DNA from: Cronobacter condimenti 1330
GTDB taxonomy: Bacteria > Pseudomonadota > Gammaproteobacteria > Enterobacterales > Enterobacteriaceae
Assembly (NCBI RefSeq): GCF_001277255.1
Contig: NZ_CP012265.1
Coordinates: 87,492 to 151,491, forward strand
Direction of reading: 5' to 3'
Length of the DNA stretch: 64,000 nucleotides
The notes beneath the pieces are model-generated. The model searched no databases, was not told the DNA's origin, and saw only the letters and a program-made list of their open reading frames with translations. Numbering within the stretch: position 1 is the stretch's first letter; every line of letters starts with the position of its first letter. The position numbers were made by a program, and so were the translations under genes. This document shows, piece after piece, positions 51,269-58,972 of the stretch.

Positions 51269-52060
51269 ATGGTGACATTATGTAAAGCCTGCGGCACGTC
51301 GTATGACGTCGCCACAGGGCATCCGACACATTGCAAAATCTGCGAAGACGATCGTCAGTTTGTGCCCCATACGGGACAGGCGTGGATTGGTGCGCGCACG
51401 CTGCTCGCGTCGCACAGCAATAAATGGCAGCAGCATCGTCCCGAACTCTTCAGCATAGAGACAGTGCCCGCGTTTGCCATCGGTCAGCGCGCGTTTGTGC
51501 TCATCACGCCGCAAGGCAATATTCTGTGGGATTGTATTGCGAACCTGGACGGTGCCACGAAAGCGCTGGTCGCCGCGCTTGGCGGGCTGATGGCAATAGC
51601 CATCTCACATCCGCACTATTACACCACGATGCAGGACTGGGCCGCTGAATTTAACGCGCCGGTGTATCTCCACGCGCATGACCGCGAATGGATCATGCGC
51701 GACAGCGCTTATATCCGGCTCTGGGAGGGTGACACACTGGCGCTGACAGATGAGGTGAGCCTGCTTCGTCTTGGTGGACACTTCCCGGGCGGATGTGTGC
51801 TTTATGATGCACGAGACGGCGGTACGCTGCTCACCGGCGACATTTTACAGGTCACACCTGGCACGGATGCAGTCTCTTTTATGTGGAGCTACCCGAATAT
51901 GTTGCCGCTCGCGGCAGACACGGTCAGCGAAATCACGCAGCGTTTACAGGCCGTACCGTTTGAAAAACTCTACGGCGCGTTTGATGGACGTGAAATTCTG
52001 TCTGGCGCCAGCGAGGCGGTACGCCGCTCGGGGGAAAAGTATGTGACGTGTCTGAAATAA
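51269..52060 (+). CDS. MBL-fold protein with N-terminal Cys cluster
   Basis: 263 residues from ATG 51269 (TGAGG eight bases upstream). N-terminal CKACGTSYDV..HPTHCKICEDD can form a zinc ribbon. The MBL domain has SHPHYYTTM where canonical enzymes have HxHxDH, RLGGHFPGGCVLY with the next metal His and LLTGDILQV with the bridging Asp. The first motif lacks the second and later ligands (HPHYYT), so the metal site is degenerate or altered. Related to lactamase-like proteins of unknown function in enterics. Confidence 0.8.
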   Translation: MVTLCKACGTSYDVATGHPTHCKICEDDRQFVPHTGQAWIGARTLLASHSNKWQQHRPELFSIETVPAFAIGQRAFVLITPQGNILWDCIANLDGATKALVAALGGLMAIAISHPHYYTTMQDWAAEFNAPVYLHAHDREWIMRDSAYIRLWEGDTLALTDEVSLLRLGGHFPGGCVLYDARDGGTLLTGDILQVTPGTDAVSFMWSYPNMLPLAADTVSEITQRLQAVPFEKLYGAFDGREILSGASEAVRRSGEKYVTCLK

Positions 52061-52605
52061 ACGCCCGGGTTTTCCATCCTGCCAGACCATTCCCTCTCAC
52101 GCGATATAAACGCTGCGCTACATCGTCGGAGTGGGGCAGACACCGTCTGCCCGTATCTCCGGCTTGGCGGGCCGGTAAGGGCCGCTTAGCGATGTAGTTA
52201 CAACATTCATTAAAGCGATTACAGGTTTACCCGCCCTTCGGGCGGGCGCGGGCGGCCCAACAAGGGTAATTCCGCGCTCGGTGGTTTCAAATACGGCGAT
52301 GAGGCCCAACGGCGCTTAACGCGACGCCATGGTCTCAGAACTGCAGTCTGCGCGGCAGGTGCAAACCCAATCCACTCATATGGATGTTGTAACTATACCT
52401 TCAAGAATGAAGTTTAGTCATATAAAGGCGCAAGCCAATAAGCAACCCTGCCCGCTTTCCAGTGCACGTCAGCACAGGCACATATGTGCACAATCTTTGT
52501 ATAAAGATCGCTTACCTACCAGAAAAGGCACTTCGCCCCCTGAAAGTGATGAGTATGTTATTATCTGGTTGATATTTATGGATATAGTTTCTAAGAGTGA
52601 CAAAT
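52061..52605. other. Gap with a GC-rich hairpin
   Basis: About 545 bases. A CCCGCCC-TTC-GGGCGGG hairpin lies at about 52230-52247. A 63-codon minus-strand frame (52118-52309) has no ribosome site and no recognised family. The last 100 bases are AT-rich and probably hold the promoter of the lipoprotein gene. Confidence 0.4.
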
Positions 52606-53025
52606 ATGAAGATTGGATACGCCGCACTGCTTTCAACCCTTATTCTTTCAGGTTGCGCGCAGTTAAACGACGGACTGGGTCCCCTGAATTCAGGTTTAGC
52701 CAGTATTAACAAAGGATTAAAAGCACCGCTGCAGAAAACGGATAAGTCTGTGAGCCAGATTTGCGCCGAGGCGAAAAACAACCCTGGCCGCGCAAATCAG
52801 ACGTTTGGCGGGCTGGGCATGACCGCTGAAGGGGTTGTTCATCTTCATGATGATAACCTCATCACCGAACCATTTTTCCTGATGAAAGTCGGCAGCAATA
52901 CTGTCGCCGTCAGAGGATATCCGGATATGAATGCCCTCAATGAAGGGCAGCGTCTCAAAGTGGACGGCACGATCACCCATATCTCCAAAGATTATGGCTG
53001 CATGATCTCTGTTAACGCCTACTAA
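52606..53025 (+). CDS. Lipoprotein, uncharacterised
   Basis: 139 residues from ATG 52606. Signal peptide with lipobox LILSGC, so Cys19 is lipidated; Ala at +2 predicts outer-membrane sorting. The middle has ISQICAEAKNNPGRANQ-like and the end GQRLKVDGTITHISKDYGC, a beta-rich OB-fold-like domain with two Cys. Similar proteins occur in enterobacteria without known role. A GTG at 52597 is a weaker start. Confidence 0.75.
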   Translation: MKIGYAALLSTLILSGCAQLNDGLGPLNSGLASINKGLKAPLQKTDKSVSQICAEAKNNPGRANQTFGGLGMTAEGVVHLHDDNLITEPFFLMKVGSNTVAVRGYPDMNALNEGQRLKVDGTITHISKDYGCMISVNAY

Positions 53026-53107
53026 GCCTCTCGCAGACCGGCTACACACCCGGTCTGCGTTGCACACTCACCGGCAGGTTTGTTCAGAACGTGCGCGCGA
53101 TGAACGC

Positions 53108-53506
53108 TTAGCGACCATAAAATCCGTCAAGATACGTCTGCGCCATATCGTCCGCGAGTATACGCTTTTCGCGCGGGGTGCTGGCGTCATCGATAAACTG
53201 ACCGCGATGGTTGCCAAATTCACTGGTGATTTTTACATCAAAGGCCTGATCGCGATACGCCTTAGCCTGCTGCTGTGCCCAGGCAGCATCTCGCCCTTGC
53301 GCTTTATCCGCTTTGCCCTGGTCATAGACCTGCGTAAACGCGGGTAAAAACGCAGCGATACTGCCAGCTTTATCCACTTTCATATTCGCATCGTGCGACT
53401 CCATGCCCTGCAAAACATAGTGGCGCGCATGTATTTCTGGAGAGGTTCTGGTTGCACATCCTGCCAGCGCCGTCGCGACCACAATTGCCATGATGCCGTA
53501 TCGCAT
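53108..53506 (-). CDS. Exc2-family lipoprotein
   Basis: 132 residues. Lipobox TALAGC at residues 12-17. The mature part contains RTSPEIHARHYVLQGMESHD and KMVDKAGSIAAFLPAF-like stretches, then YDQGKADKAQG, which I associate with Exc2-type lipoproteins (first known as ColE1 exclusion products). AAAGGAG precedes the ATG. Outer-membrane, function unknown. Confidence 0.7.
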   Translation of the reverse strand: MRYGIMAIVVATALAGCATRTSPEIHARHYVLQGMESHDANMKVDKAGSIAAFLPAFTQVYDQGKADKAQGRDAAWAQQQAKAYRDQAFDVKITSEFGNHRGQFIDDASTPREKRILADDMAQTYLDGFYGR

Positions 53507-53696
53507 CGTACAAGCTCCTTTAAAAACGGGGGGTGCTGCCCTGCCGGTCTGGTTCAGGCGAGACAGAGTGTACCGTCGCGCGTGGGCTGCGCATCAGGCG
53601 CGTCAATATTACCATTTGAAATATAAGGTTTATACATACCAGATAACGGGATTGCGTACCGGCAACGAACATGTATCGCGCAAGGAAAACAGGCAT

Positions 53697-53730
53697 AAAA
53701 AAACCGCATAAGGCGAACCTTATGCGGCAA
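53697..53730 (-). terminator. Terminator of the second chemoreceptor gene
   Basis: On the minus strand: GCCGCATAAGG, loop TTCG, CCTTATGCGGT, then T7, 20 bases past the stop. Confidence 0.92.
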
Positions 53731-53749
53731 TAAACTGCGCTGTTAAACG

Positions 53750-55696
53750 TCAGGCCATCTGCTGGCGGGTTTCGAAGAATGCCAGCGCGGTTTCCAGCGC
53801 TTTCGCCTGTTCTTCAAGCGACATGGCGGCCGCGGAAACCTGCTGCACCAGCGAGGCGTTCTGCTGAGTGACGCTGTCCATCTGATTGACCGCCACGCTA
53901 ATCTGATCCACGCCGCGGGTCTGCTCATCCAGCGCCTGAACAATCTCGTTAATCGCCAGGTGCACGCTACTGACGGCCTCGATGATCTGCTTCATCGTGG
54001 TGCCCGTCTCATTCACGAGCGTAACGCCCTGCCCGACACGGTTGGTCGATTCATGGATCAACTGAGAGATCTCTTTCGCCGCGTTCGCGCTGCGGCTGGC
54101 AAGTGTGCGAACTTCACCCGCCACCACCGCAAAACCACGTCCCTGCTCGCCGGCACGCGCCGCTTCCACGGCGGCGTTCAGCGCCAGAATGTTCGTCTGG
54201 AAGGCGATACTGTCGATAATGTTGGTGATATCGCTAATCTTCTGTGAGCTTTCATCCACCTGCGACATGACATGCACCACTTTGTCGACCAGCGCTTCGC
54301 CCTGCCCTGCGATCGCTTTCGCTTTGCCTGTCAGTACAATGGCGCGCGACGCGCTGTCAGCGTTGTTCTTCACGGTGACCGAAATCTCTTCCATGCTGGC
54401 CGCCGTCTCAACAATCGCTGCCGCCTGCTCCTCCGTGCGGGACGCCAGATCGGTATTGCCGGTGGCGATTTCGCTACTGCCCGAACGCACGGAATGGCTG
54501 GCGTCGCTGATATTGCCGACAATCTCACGCAGTTGTGACTGCATGGTGCTCAGCGCATAGAAAATGCTGCTGGTATCGCCACGCTGCACCGGGATCGCAT
54601 TGTTCAGATTGCCATGCGCAACCGAAAGCGCGATTTCCGCCGCTTCAAGCGGTTCGCCGCCAACCGGACGCGCCACTTTGCGGGTAAACACCAGCGCCAC
54701 GACCAGACTGACCACCGCGATACTCAGCACCATCAGAATCAGCGCGTTAATCAATCCCTGCCAGGCTTCCGCCATCACCACGCTGACTGGCGTTATCACG
54801 GCCAGCTTCCACGGTGTGCCACTGTTGCCTACATCAATCGTGTTCCAGGTGATAAACGCGGGTTCACCGAGGACCGGATCGTTATAACGAATTACATCGC
54901 GCCCGCTCACGGAGCCCTTGTACGGCTTGCCAATCGCGGCTTTATCCGGTGCGGAGATCACCTTGTTATCGGCGGAAAGCAGCAGCGCATAGCCGACGCC
55001 ATCCCACGGTTTGATGGCTCCCACCATTTTTTGCAGCGTTTCAAGGGAGAAATCGGAGGTCACCGAGCCCTGGAATTTCCCGTCGCGCATGATCGGCGCA
55101 GCAATCGACGTCAGCATCACGTCCACACCGTTATACGGGTAGATATAAGGCTCAATGATGACATCCTTCTGGCGCTGACGCGGCAGCACGTAATAATCGC
55201 CACTACCGGCCGTTTCGTAATCCACCAGATTATGCAGCGCCGGGTTACCCGCGCTGTCGCGATCCACATACCGGGCGTAACGCCCGTTCGGATCCTGTCC
55301 CGCCAGGCCTGCGAACGCGGCATCATTGCCATCAAACGAATTGGGCTCAAACGTCAATGACATCGACAGAAAGTCGTCATGGGCGCGCAGGAAGCTTACC
55401 AGCAACTGCTCAAGACCTTTGCGCTCTTTCAGGCCCGATTCGTGCAACGCCCAGGCGCTGGTGCCGACATCGCGCGCGGCGGTGAGAGCCGAATCCAGCC
55501 GACGACTCACCTGTAAGGCTTCCGACTGTGCTATCTGCTGAAGATGCTTTTTCGCGACATACTCTTGTTGCGACATCGATTGCCACAAGAGCAATCCCAT
55601 CGTGATACCGAAACCTGCTGTGATCGTGACAAAAATAGATAACAGCATCAGCGTCTTGGTTTTAAGCTTTCTTCCCGAAGAGAGCCTGGTGGTCAT
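53750..55696 (-). CDS. Methyl-accepting chemotaxis protein with double-Cache sensor
   Basis: 648 residues. TM1 about 17-38, dCache_1-like periplasmic domain about 45-300 (YVDRDSAGNPALHNLVDYET, DYYVLPRQRQKDVIIEPYIYPYNG, GVGYALLLSADNKVISAP), TM2 about 315-337, HAMP, and the signalling hairpin DSIAFQTNILALNAAVEAAR. It lacks the C-terminal xWxxF tether, ending ETRQQMA, so methylation needs help from another receptor. dCache_1 receptors often bind amino acids or organic acids. AGGAGAAGATA before the ATG. Confidence 0.93.
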   Translation of the reverse strand: MTTRLSSGRKLKTKTLMLLSIFVTITAGFGITMGLLLWQSMSQQEYVAKKHLQQIAQSEALQVSRRLDSALTAARDVGTSAWALHESGLKERKGLEQLLVSFLRAHDDFLSMSLTFEPNSFDGNDAAFAGLAGQDPNGRYARYVDRDSAGNPALHNLVDYETAGSGDYYVLPRQRQKDVIIEPYIYPYNGVDVMLTSIAAPIMRDGKFQGSVTSDFSLETLQKMVGAIKPWDGVGYALLLSADNKVISAPDKAAIGKPYKGSVSGRDVIRYNDPVLGEPAFITWNTIDVGNSGTPWKLAVITPVSVVMAEAWQGLINALILMVLSIAVVSLVVALVFTRKVARPVGGEPLEAAEIALSVAHGNLNNAIPVQRGDTSSIFYALSTMQSQLREIVGNISDASHSVRSGSSEIATGNTDLASRTEEQAAAIVETAASMEEISVTVKNNADSASRAIVLTGKAKAIAGQGEALVDKVVHVMSQVDESSQKISDITNIIDSIAFQTNILALNAAVEAARAGEQGRGFAVVAGEVRTLASRSANAAKEISQLIHESTNRVGQGVTLVNETGTTMKQIIEAVSSVHLAINEIVQALDEQTRGVDQISVAVNQMDSVTQQNASLVQQVSAAAMSLEEQAKALETALAFFETRQQMA

Positions 55697-55871
55697 TATC
55701 TTCTCCTAAACTACCGTAAATAAGCAGGATATATTCCCTATCTATCGGCAATTTGCCGGGAAGCCTTATGCGTGACTTAAGTAAATTTTTTGTCAAGGCA
55801 GGTCGGCTGAGCGTGCCAGACGGATTATCTGAATGAGATCAAGAAGAAAGAGATGATGCGAAAAGCAACAG
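55697..55871. other. Promoter region of the second chemoreceptor
   Basis: About 175 bases upstream of the receptor gene; no gene. The next element is the terminator of the AAA+ gene. Confidence 0.3.
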
Positions 55872-55906
55872 AAAAAAAGCGGGCCGTCTGACATCGCGAC
55901 GGCCCG
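55872..55906 (-). terminator. Terminator of the AAA+ gene
   Basis: On the minus strand: CGGGCCGTC, nine-base loop, GACGGCCCG, then CTTTTTTTC. It lies 168 bases past the AAA+ stop. Confidence 0.85.
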
Positions 55907-56073
55907 TAAGCAGAAGGTGGAGAACATGTCCCTTATTCCTGATGTTTCCATCCTAGTGATTCAACCTTAAGGCAAACTTAAGACATAAGGTAAATCTGAA
56001 GCGATTTCGTGACGCTGATAACATCAGACAATAAAAGTGGCTGGGCTACCCCTTCGTCACCCGTTCTGTGCGA

Positions 56074-56844
56074 TTACGATTCGGTTATTTCCAGCTTCGC
56101 TTTCACGCGTTCAAGCGACTGCAGGTAATCAATATTTTCGATAAGTTGATGTAATTCCCGCGTTTCGCCGCCGGATTCCGCAAGGGCATCCTCAATAAAT
56201 GGCGTGTTACCGAAACGATTTAAAATGACATTTTTCTTTTGAACACCGTTCAGAGAACAGAGAGTCATAAAACGGAAACGTTTTTTATACGTCACATCAT
56301 TTTTAAGTTTTTCTACCGCGTCGCAGGGTGCGGAAATAATGCAACGGAACGGGGCTATCAGGTACGGTTTCAGGGCGGTCAGCACCTGCATACCGGGCGA
56401 GGCCTGCCCATTGTCTGCCGGGAATGCGTGTGTGCCGTCGAAATACAAAATGACTTTATGCCGCGCCGCAAGCTCTGCCGCCAGCGCCAGTTTCTTTTCT
56501 GTCTCCGCTAAACTGGTATTACCTGTATAGAGGGAAACCAGATTAATTTCGGCCATATGTGCGCCCGGTTGAATGTGTAAAAGAAAACGAGAAAGATTAC
56601 GCACAAAACAGGACTTGCCGACGCCTTCATTACCAGAAACCACCAGACTGTTAGTATTACGGCAGGAAAGTATCGCCAGTGCCGACAAAATTTCTTGCTC
56701 GCGATACATCACTTCCGGAATGTTTCCGCTGACCAGCATTCCCATTACGTCAGTGGCTGAAATGCCCTGGTCTTTTAACTGAGAATAAAACTCTTTTCTG
56801 TCATGATGACTGTCTATCGTCACCAGATTAGTCGGTTGCGTCAT
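56074..56844 (-). CDS. Free-standing AAA+ protein like the ClpB/ClpV D1 domain, Walker B altered
   Basis: 256 residues. Walker A GNEGVGKS at 71-78. The Walker B segment VILYFDGTHAF (131-141) aligns with ClpB VILFIDELHT, but the catalytic Glu is Gly137. LTALKPYLIAPFRCIISAP and TYKKRFRF align with the ClpB sensor and Arg-finger region (ERRF). The pore-loop position reads LYTGN where ClpB has KYRGE. There is no ClpN domain and no second AAA+ ring. Binding of ATP without hydrolysis is likely. It could regulate or adapt a type VI ClpV. AT-rich; AAGGGAAAATACA upstream. Function unknown. Confidence 0.7.
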   Translation of the reverse strand: MTQPTNLVTIDSHHDRKEFYSQLKDQGISATDVMGMLVSGNIPEVMYREQEILSALAILSCRNTNSLVVSGNEGVGKSCFVRNLSRFLLHIQPGAHMAEINLVSLYTGNTSLAETEKKLALAAELAARHKVILYFDGTHAFPADNGQASPGMQVLTALKPYLIAPFRCIISAPCDAVEKLKNDVTYKKRFRFMTLCSLNGVQKKNVILNRFGNTPFIEDALAESGGETRELHQLIENIDYLQSLERVKAKLEITES

Positions 56845-57431
56845 TGTATTTTCCCTTAACGTTTGATTTCGAATGTAATAATCCCGCCCTCATTCTTTTC
56901 TGAATAAGGCCTAAATCACGCAGCAGTTTTACAGGCGCTGTAATAATGCGTTGGTCCGTCTACGGGCGCGCTTCATCGGGCGCCGGACGGATAAATTCCC
57001 CGGCGCGTCGCGTTTAATTTCTGAGCGTTACTATCTCGATACGGTTTCTTTTTTAAGATCTCGATTTATTGATGTATATCCCGTGCGGTCTTGTTTCGGG
57101 CGCTACGCAAAACGTGACATTCAGAATGCTGCACTGAAATGAGAGTTAAGCATCGCTAACATTTAATTAAGCGTGAAGATAGGCAAAAATCTGAGAGGCG
57201 TCAACTGTCGAAATAATTATCGATAAATAAGTTATTCCGAATGAGGGGAATAGCTGAATTAAGATTTTCCTTAGTATTCATTAAAGAATTAACGCGCTAA
57301 GTTATGCGGTTATTTTTTTGCGTGCTATTTAATCATTTCACAGGATTACAGCCTGAATTGTAGCCTGTGTGCCGATAAAATAGCCTTTTTGCTGAGGCTA
57401 AATTGGCGTTGTAAAAAAGAAAGCAGACGTA
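56845..57431. other. AT-rich gap without recognised genes
   Basis: About 590 bases. A short frame at 56951-57142 has no support. 57140-57400 is strongly AT-rich, likely H-NS bound. The AAA+ promoter should lie near 56860-56960 on the minus strand. Confidence 0.35.
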
Positions 57432-57456
57432 AAAAAACCCTGCCGAAGCAGGGTCA
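57432..57456 (-). terminator. Terminator of the HAAAP transporter gene
   Basis: On the minus strand: GACCCTGC, loop TTCG, GCAGGGTT and T-run, 33 bases past the stop. Confidence 0.9.
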
Positions 57457-57488
57457 AATTACGCGTTGATGCTGAAATATTTTCAGGA

Positions 57489-58745
57489 TCAAAACATGCT
57501 GTACAGCAGCGCGGAGACGGTCAGTGCGCCGCCAGTCGCCACCACGATAGCCGTGGGGCCGCGCAGCGAGGGCAATGCCTCGCGGGTATAAATCAGGTAG
57601 GTCGGGATTAAAAACAGGAAGATGGCGGTCAGTGGCCCGCAGACGGTTTCAATCAGCGTAATCACATCCGGATTGAGGTACACCACGCCAAACGTCACGG
57701 CGAACATAGCAAAAAACGCGAGTGTTTTTCCGCTCTTCTGCGCCCCGGTACGCTGCGAAATCATCGTTGTCAGGGTTTCCGCGACCGGCAGGCACACGCC
57801 CAGGAACGATTTAGTCATCCCCACAATCGCGATAAACGGCGCGATAATATAAAGCAGATCCAGCCCACCCTTACTCTGCATGACCGACAGCATGTTGAGG
57901 TTTTCCGCTTTCGCGCGCGCGAAAGTTGCAGGGGAATTAGCCAGCAGGCAGCTCAGTACAAAGAAAATGATGCTAAAAATAATCAACGCGTACGCCACGC
58001 GCACCACGCGCACCGATTTCGCTTCGCCGCCATGGCCCGTCTCGCGGTAGTACGACGCCAGGGGCGCTATCAACGGCGCCGAACAGAGCGAAAAGGAGAT
58101 AAGCGGCAGCGTCAGCCAGATATTTTTAAACGCCTCGCCCGTCGGTTCACCGGCCGGGATCAGCGGCAGGCTGACATTTGCCAGATCCCAGCCGGGGATC
58201 TGTATCACGGCAATCAACAACAGCGACAATGCAAACGGCAGCGCCAGCGCGCCCATGGTATTGACGACCTTATCGCGCCCTTTGCTCAGCACCAGAAACA
58301 GTCCGGCCACCACGAAGAAGGCCAACAGCGCGCGGCTGACGTGCGCGATATGCATCCGGTTGAGCAGATAATCCGAGAGCGCATTCACCAGCGAAATCGC
58401 ATACACCAGCGTGACAGGGAAATGCGCCACGCAGAAGAAGATGCGGATAGCCTCTCTTCCTTTCGCGCCAAAAAAGGCGCCAAACAGCGGCAGTGAATCA
58501 TCACCGGTCTGGTTATCGCGCATAAACACGCGGCAAATCAGAACGTGCGGCACCAGAGAGAGCGGAAAGCCCAGCACCAGCAGTAACAAGAAAACCAGCG
58601 GGCCGCGCGTGCCGATTTCGACAGGGAGGAACAGGGTTCCCGCGCCGACAGTCGCGCCGTAAACGCCGAGCATCCAGAGCGTATCTCTGAATGTCCAGCC
58701 GGTGCGGGCGGGCAGTTCGCCATCCCTGGTGGTTGAAAATGTCAT
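57489..58745 (-). CDS. HAAAP-family amino-acid:H+ symporter (SdaC/TdcC-like)
   Basis: 418 residues, about eleven membrane helices. The start FRDTLWMLGVYGATVGAGTLFLPVEIG is the family's unwound first helix; HFPVTLVYAISLVNAL, LPLISFSLCSAPLIAPLASYYR and PFIAIVGMTKSFLGV are hallmarks shared with serine (SdaC) and threonine (TdcC) transporters and YhaO/YhjV. Imports an amino acid, likely serine or threonine type, with protons. No catabolic gene is adjacent. The ribosome site before ATG 58745 is weak. Confidence 0.9.
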   Translation of the reverse strand: MTFSTTRDGELPARTGWTFRDTLWMLGVYGATVGAGTLFLPVEIGTRGPLVFLLLLVLGFPLSLVPHVLICRVFMRDNQTGDDSLPLFGAFFGAKGREAIRIFFCVAHFPVTLVYAISLVNALSDYLLNRMHIAHVSRALLAFFVVAGLFLVLSKGRDKVVNTMGALALPFALSLLLIAVIQIPGWDLANVSLPLIPAGEPTGEAFKNIWLTLPLISFSLCSAPLIAPLASYYRETGHGGEAKSVRVVRVAYALIIFSIIFFVLSCLLANSPATFARAKAENLNMLSVMQSKGGLDLLYIIAPFIAIVGMTKSFLGVCLPVAETLTTMISQRTGAQKSGKTLAFFAMFAVTFGVVYLNPDVITLIETVCGPLTAIFLFLIPTYLIYTREALPSLRGPTAIVVATGGALTVSALLYSMF

Positions 58746-58939
58746 TTTTTTATACTTCAGGTTAATGGATTAAGGATCTACCGATACGGTTTCCGCAGGC
58801 GATATAAGAAAGAGATGCAGGCCGCCACTCGCGACATTCCCGCCGAAACAGGGGCCGCATGATATAGAAATTGGGCGCTAAATTCGAAGTTTGCGGGGCA
58901 AAAAACGTAAATAAACGCAACGACACTGACGCAAGTCAT

Positions 58940-58959
58940 AAAGGGGCATTCGCCCCTTT
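58940..58959 (-). terminator. Hairpin after mgtB
   Basis: AAAGGGGC / GCCCCTTT with a four-base loop, 14 bases past the mgtB stop. The T-tract is short. Confidence 0.65.
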
Positions 58960-58972
58960 ATGTGTTTACCCG

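Noticed and set aside
52118..52309. 63-codon minus-strand ORF
   Set aside because: No ribosome site, no family, crosses a GC-rich hairpin; treated as chance.
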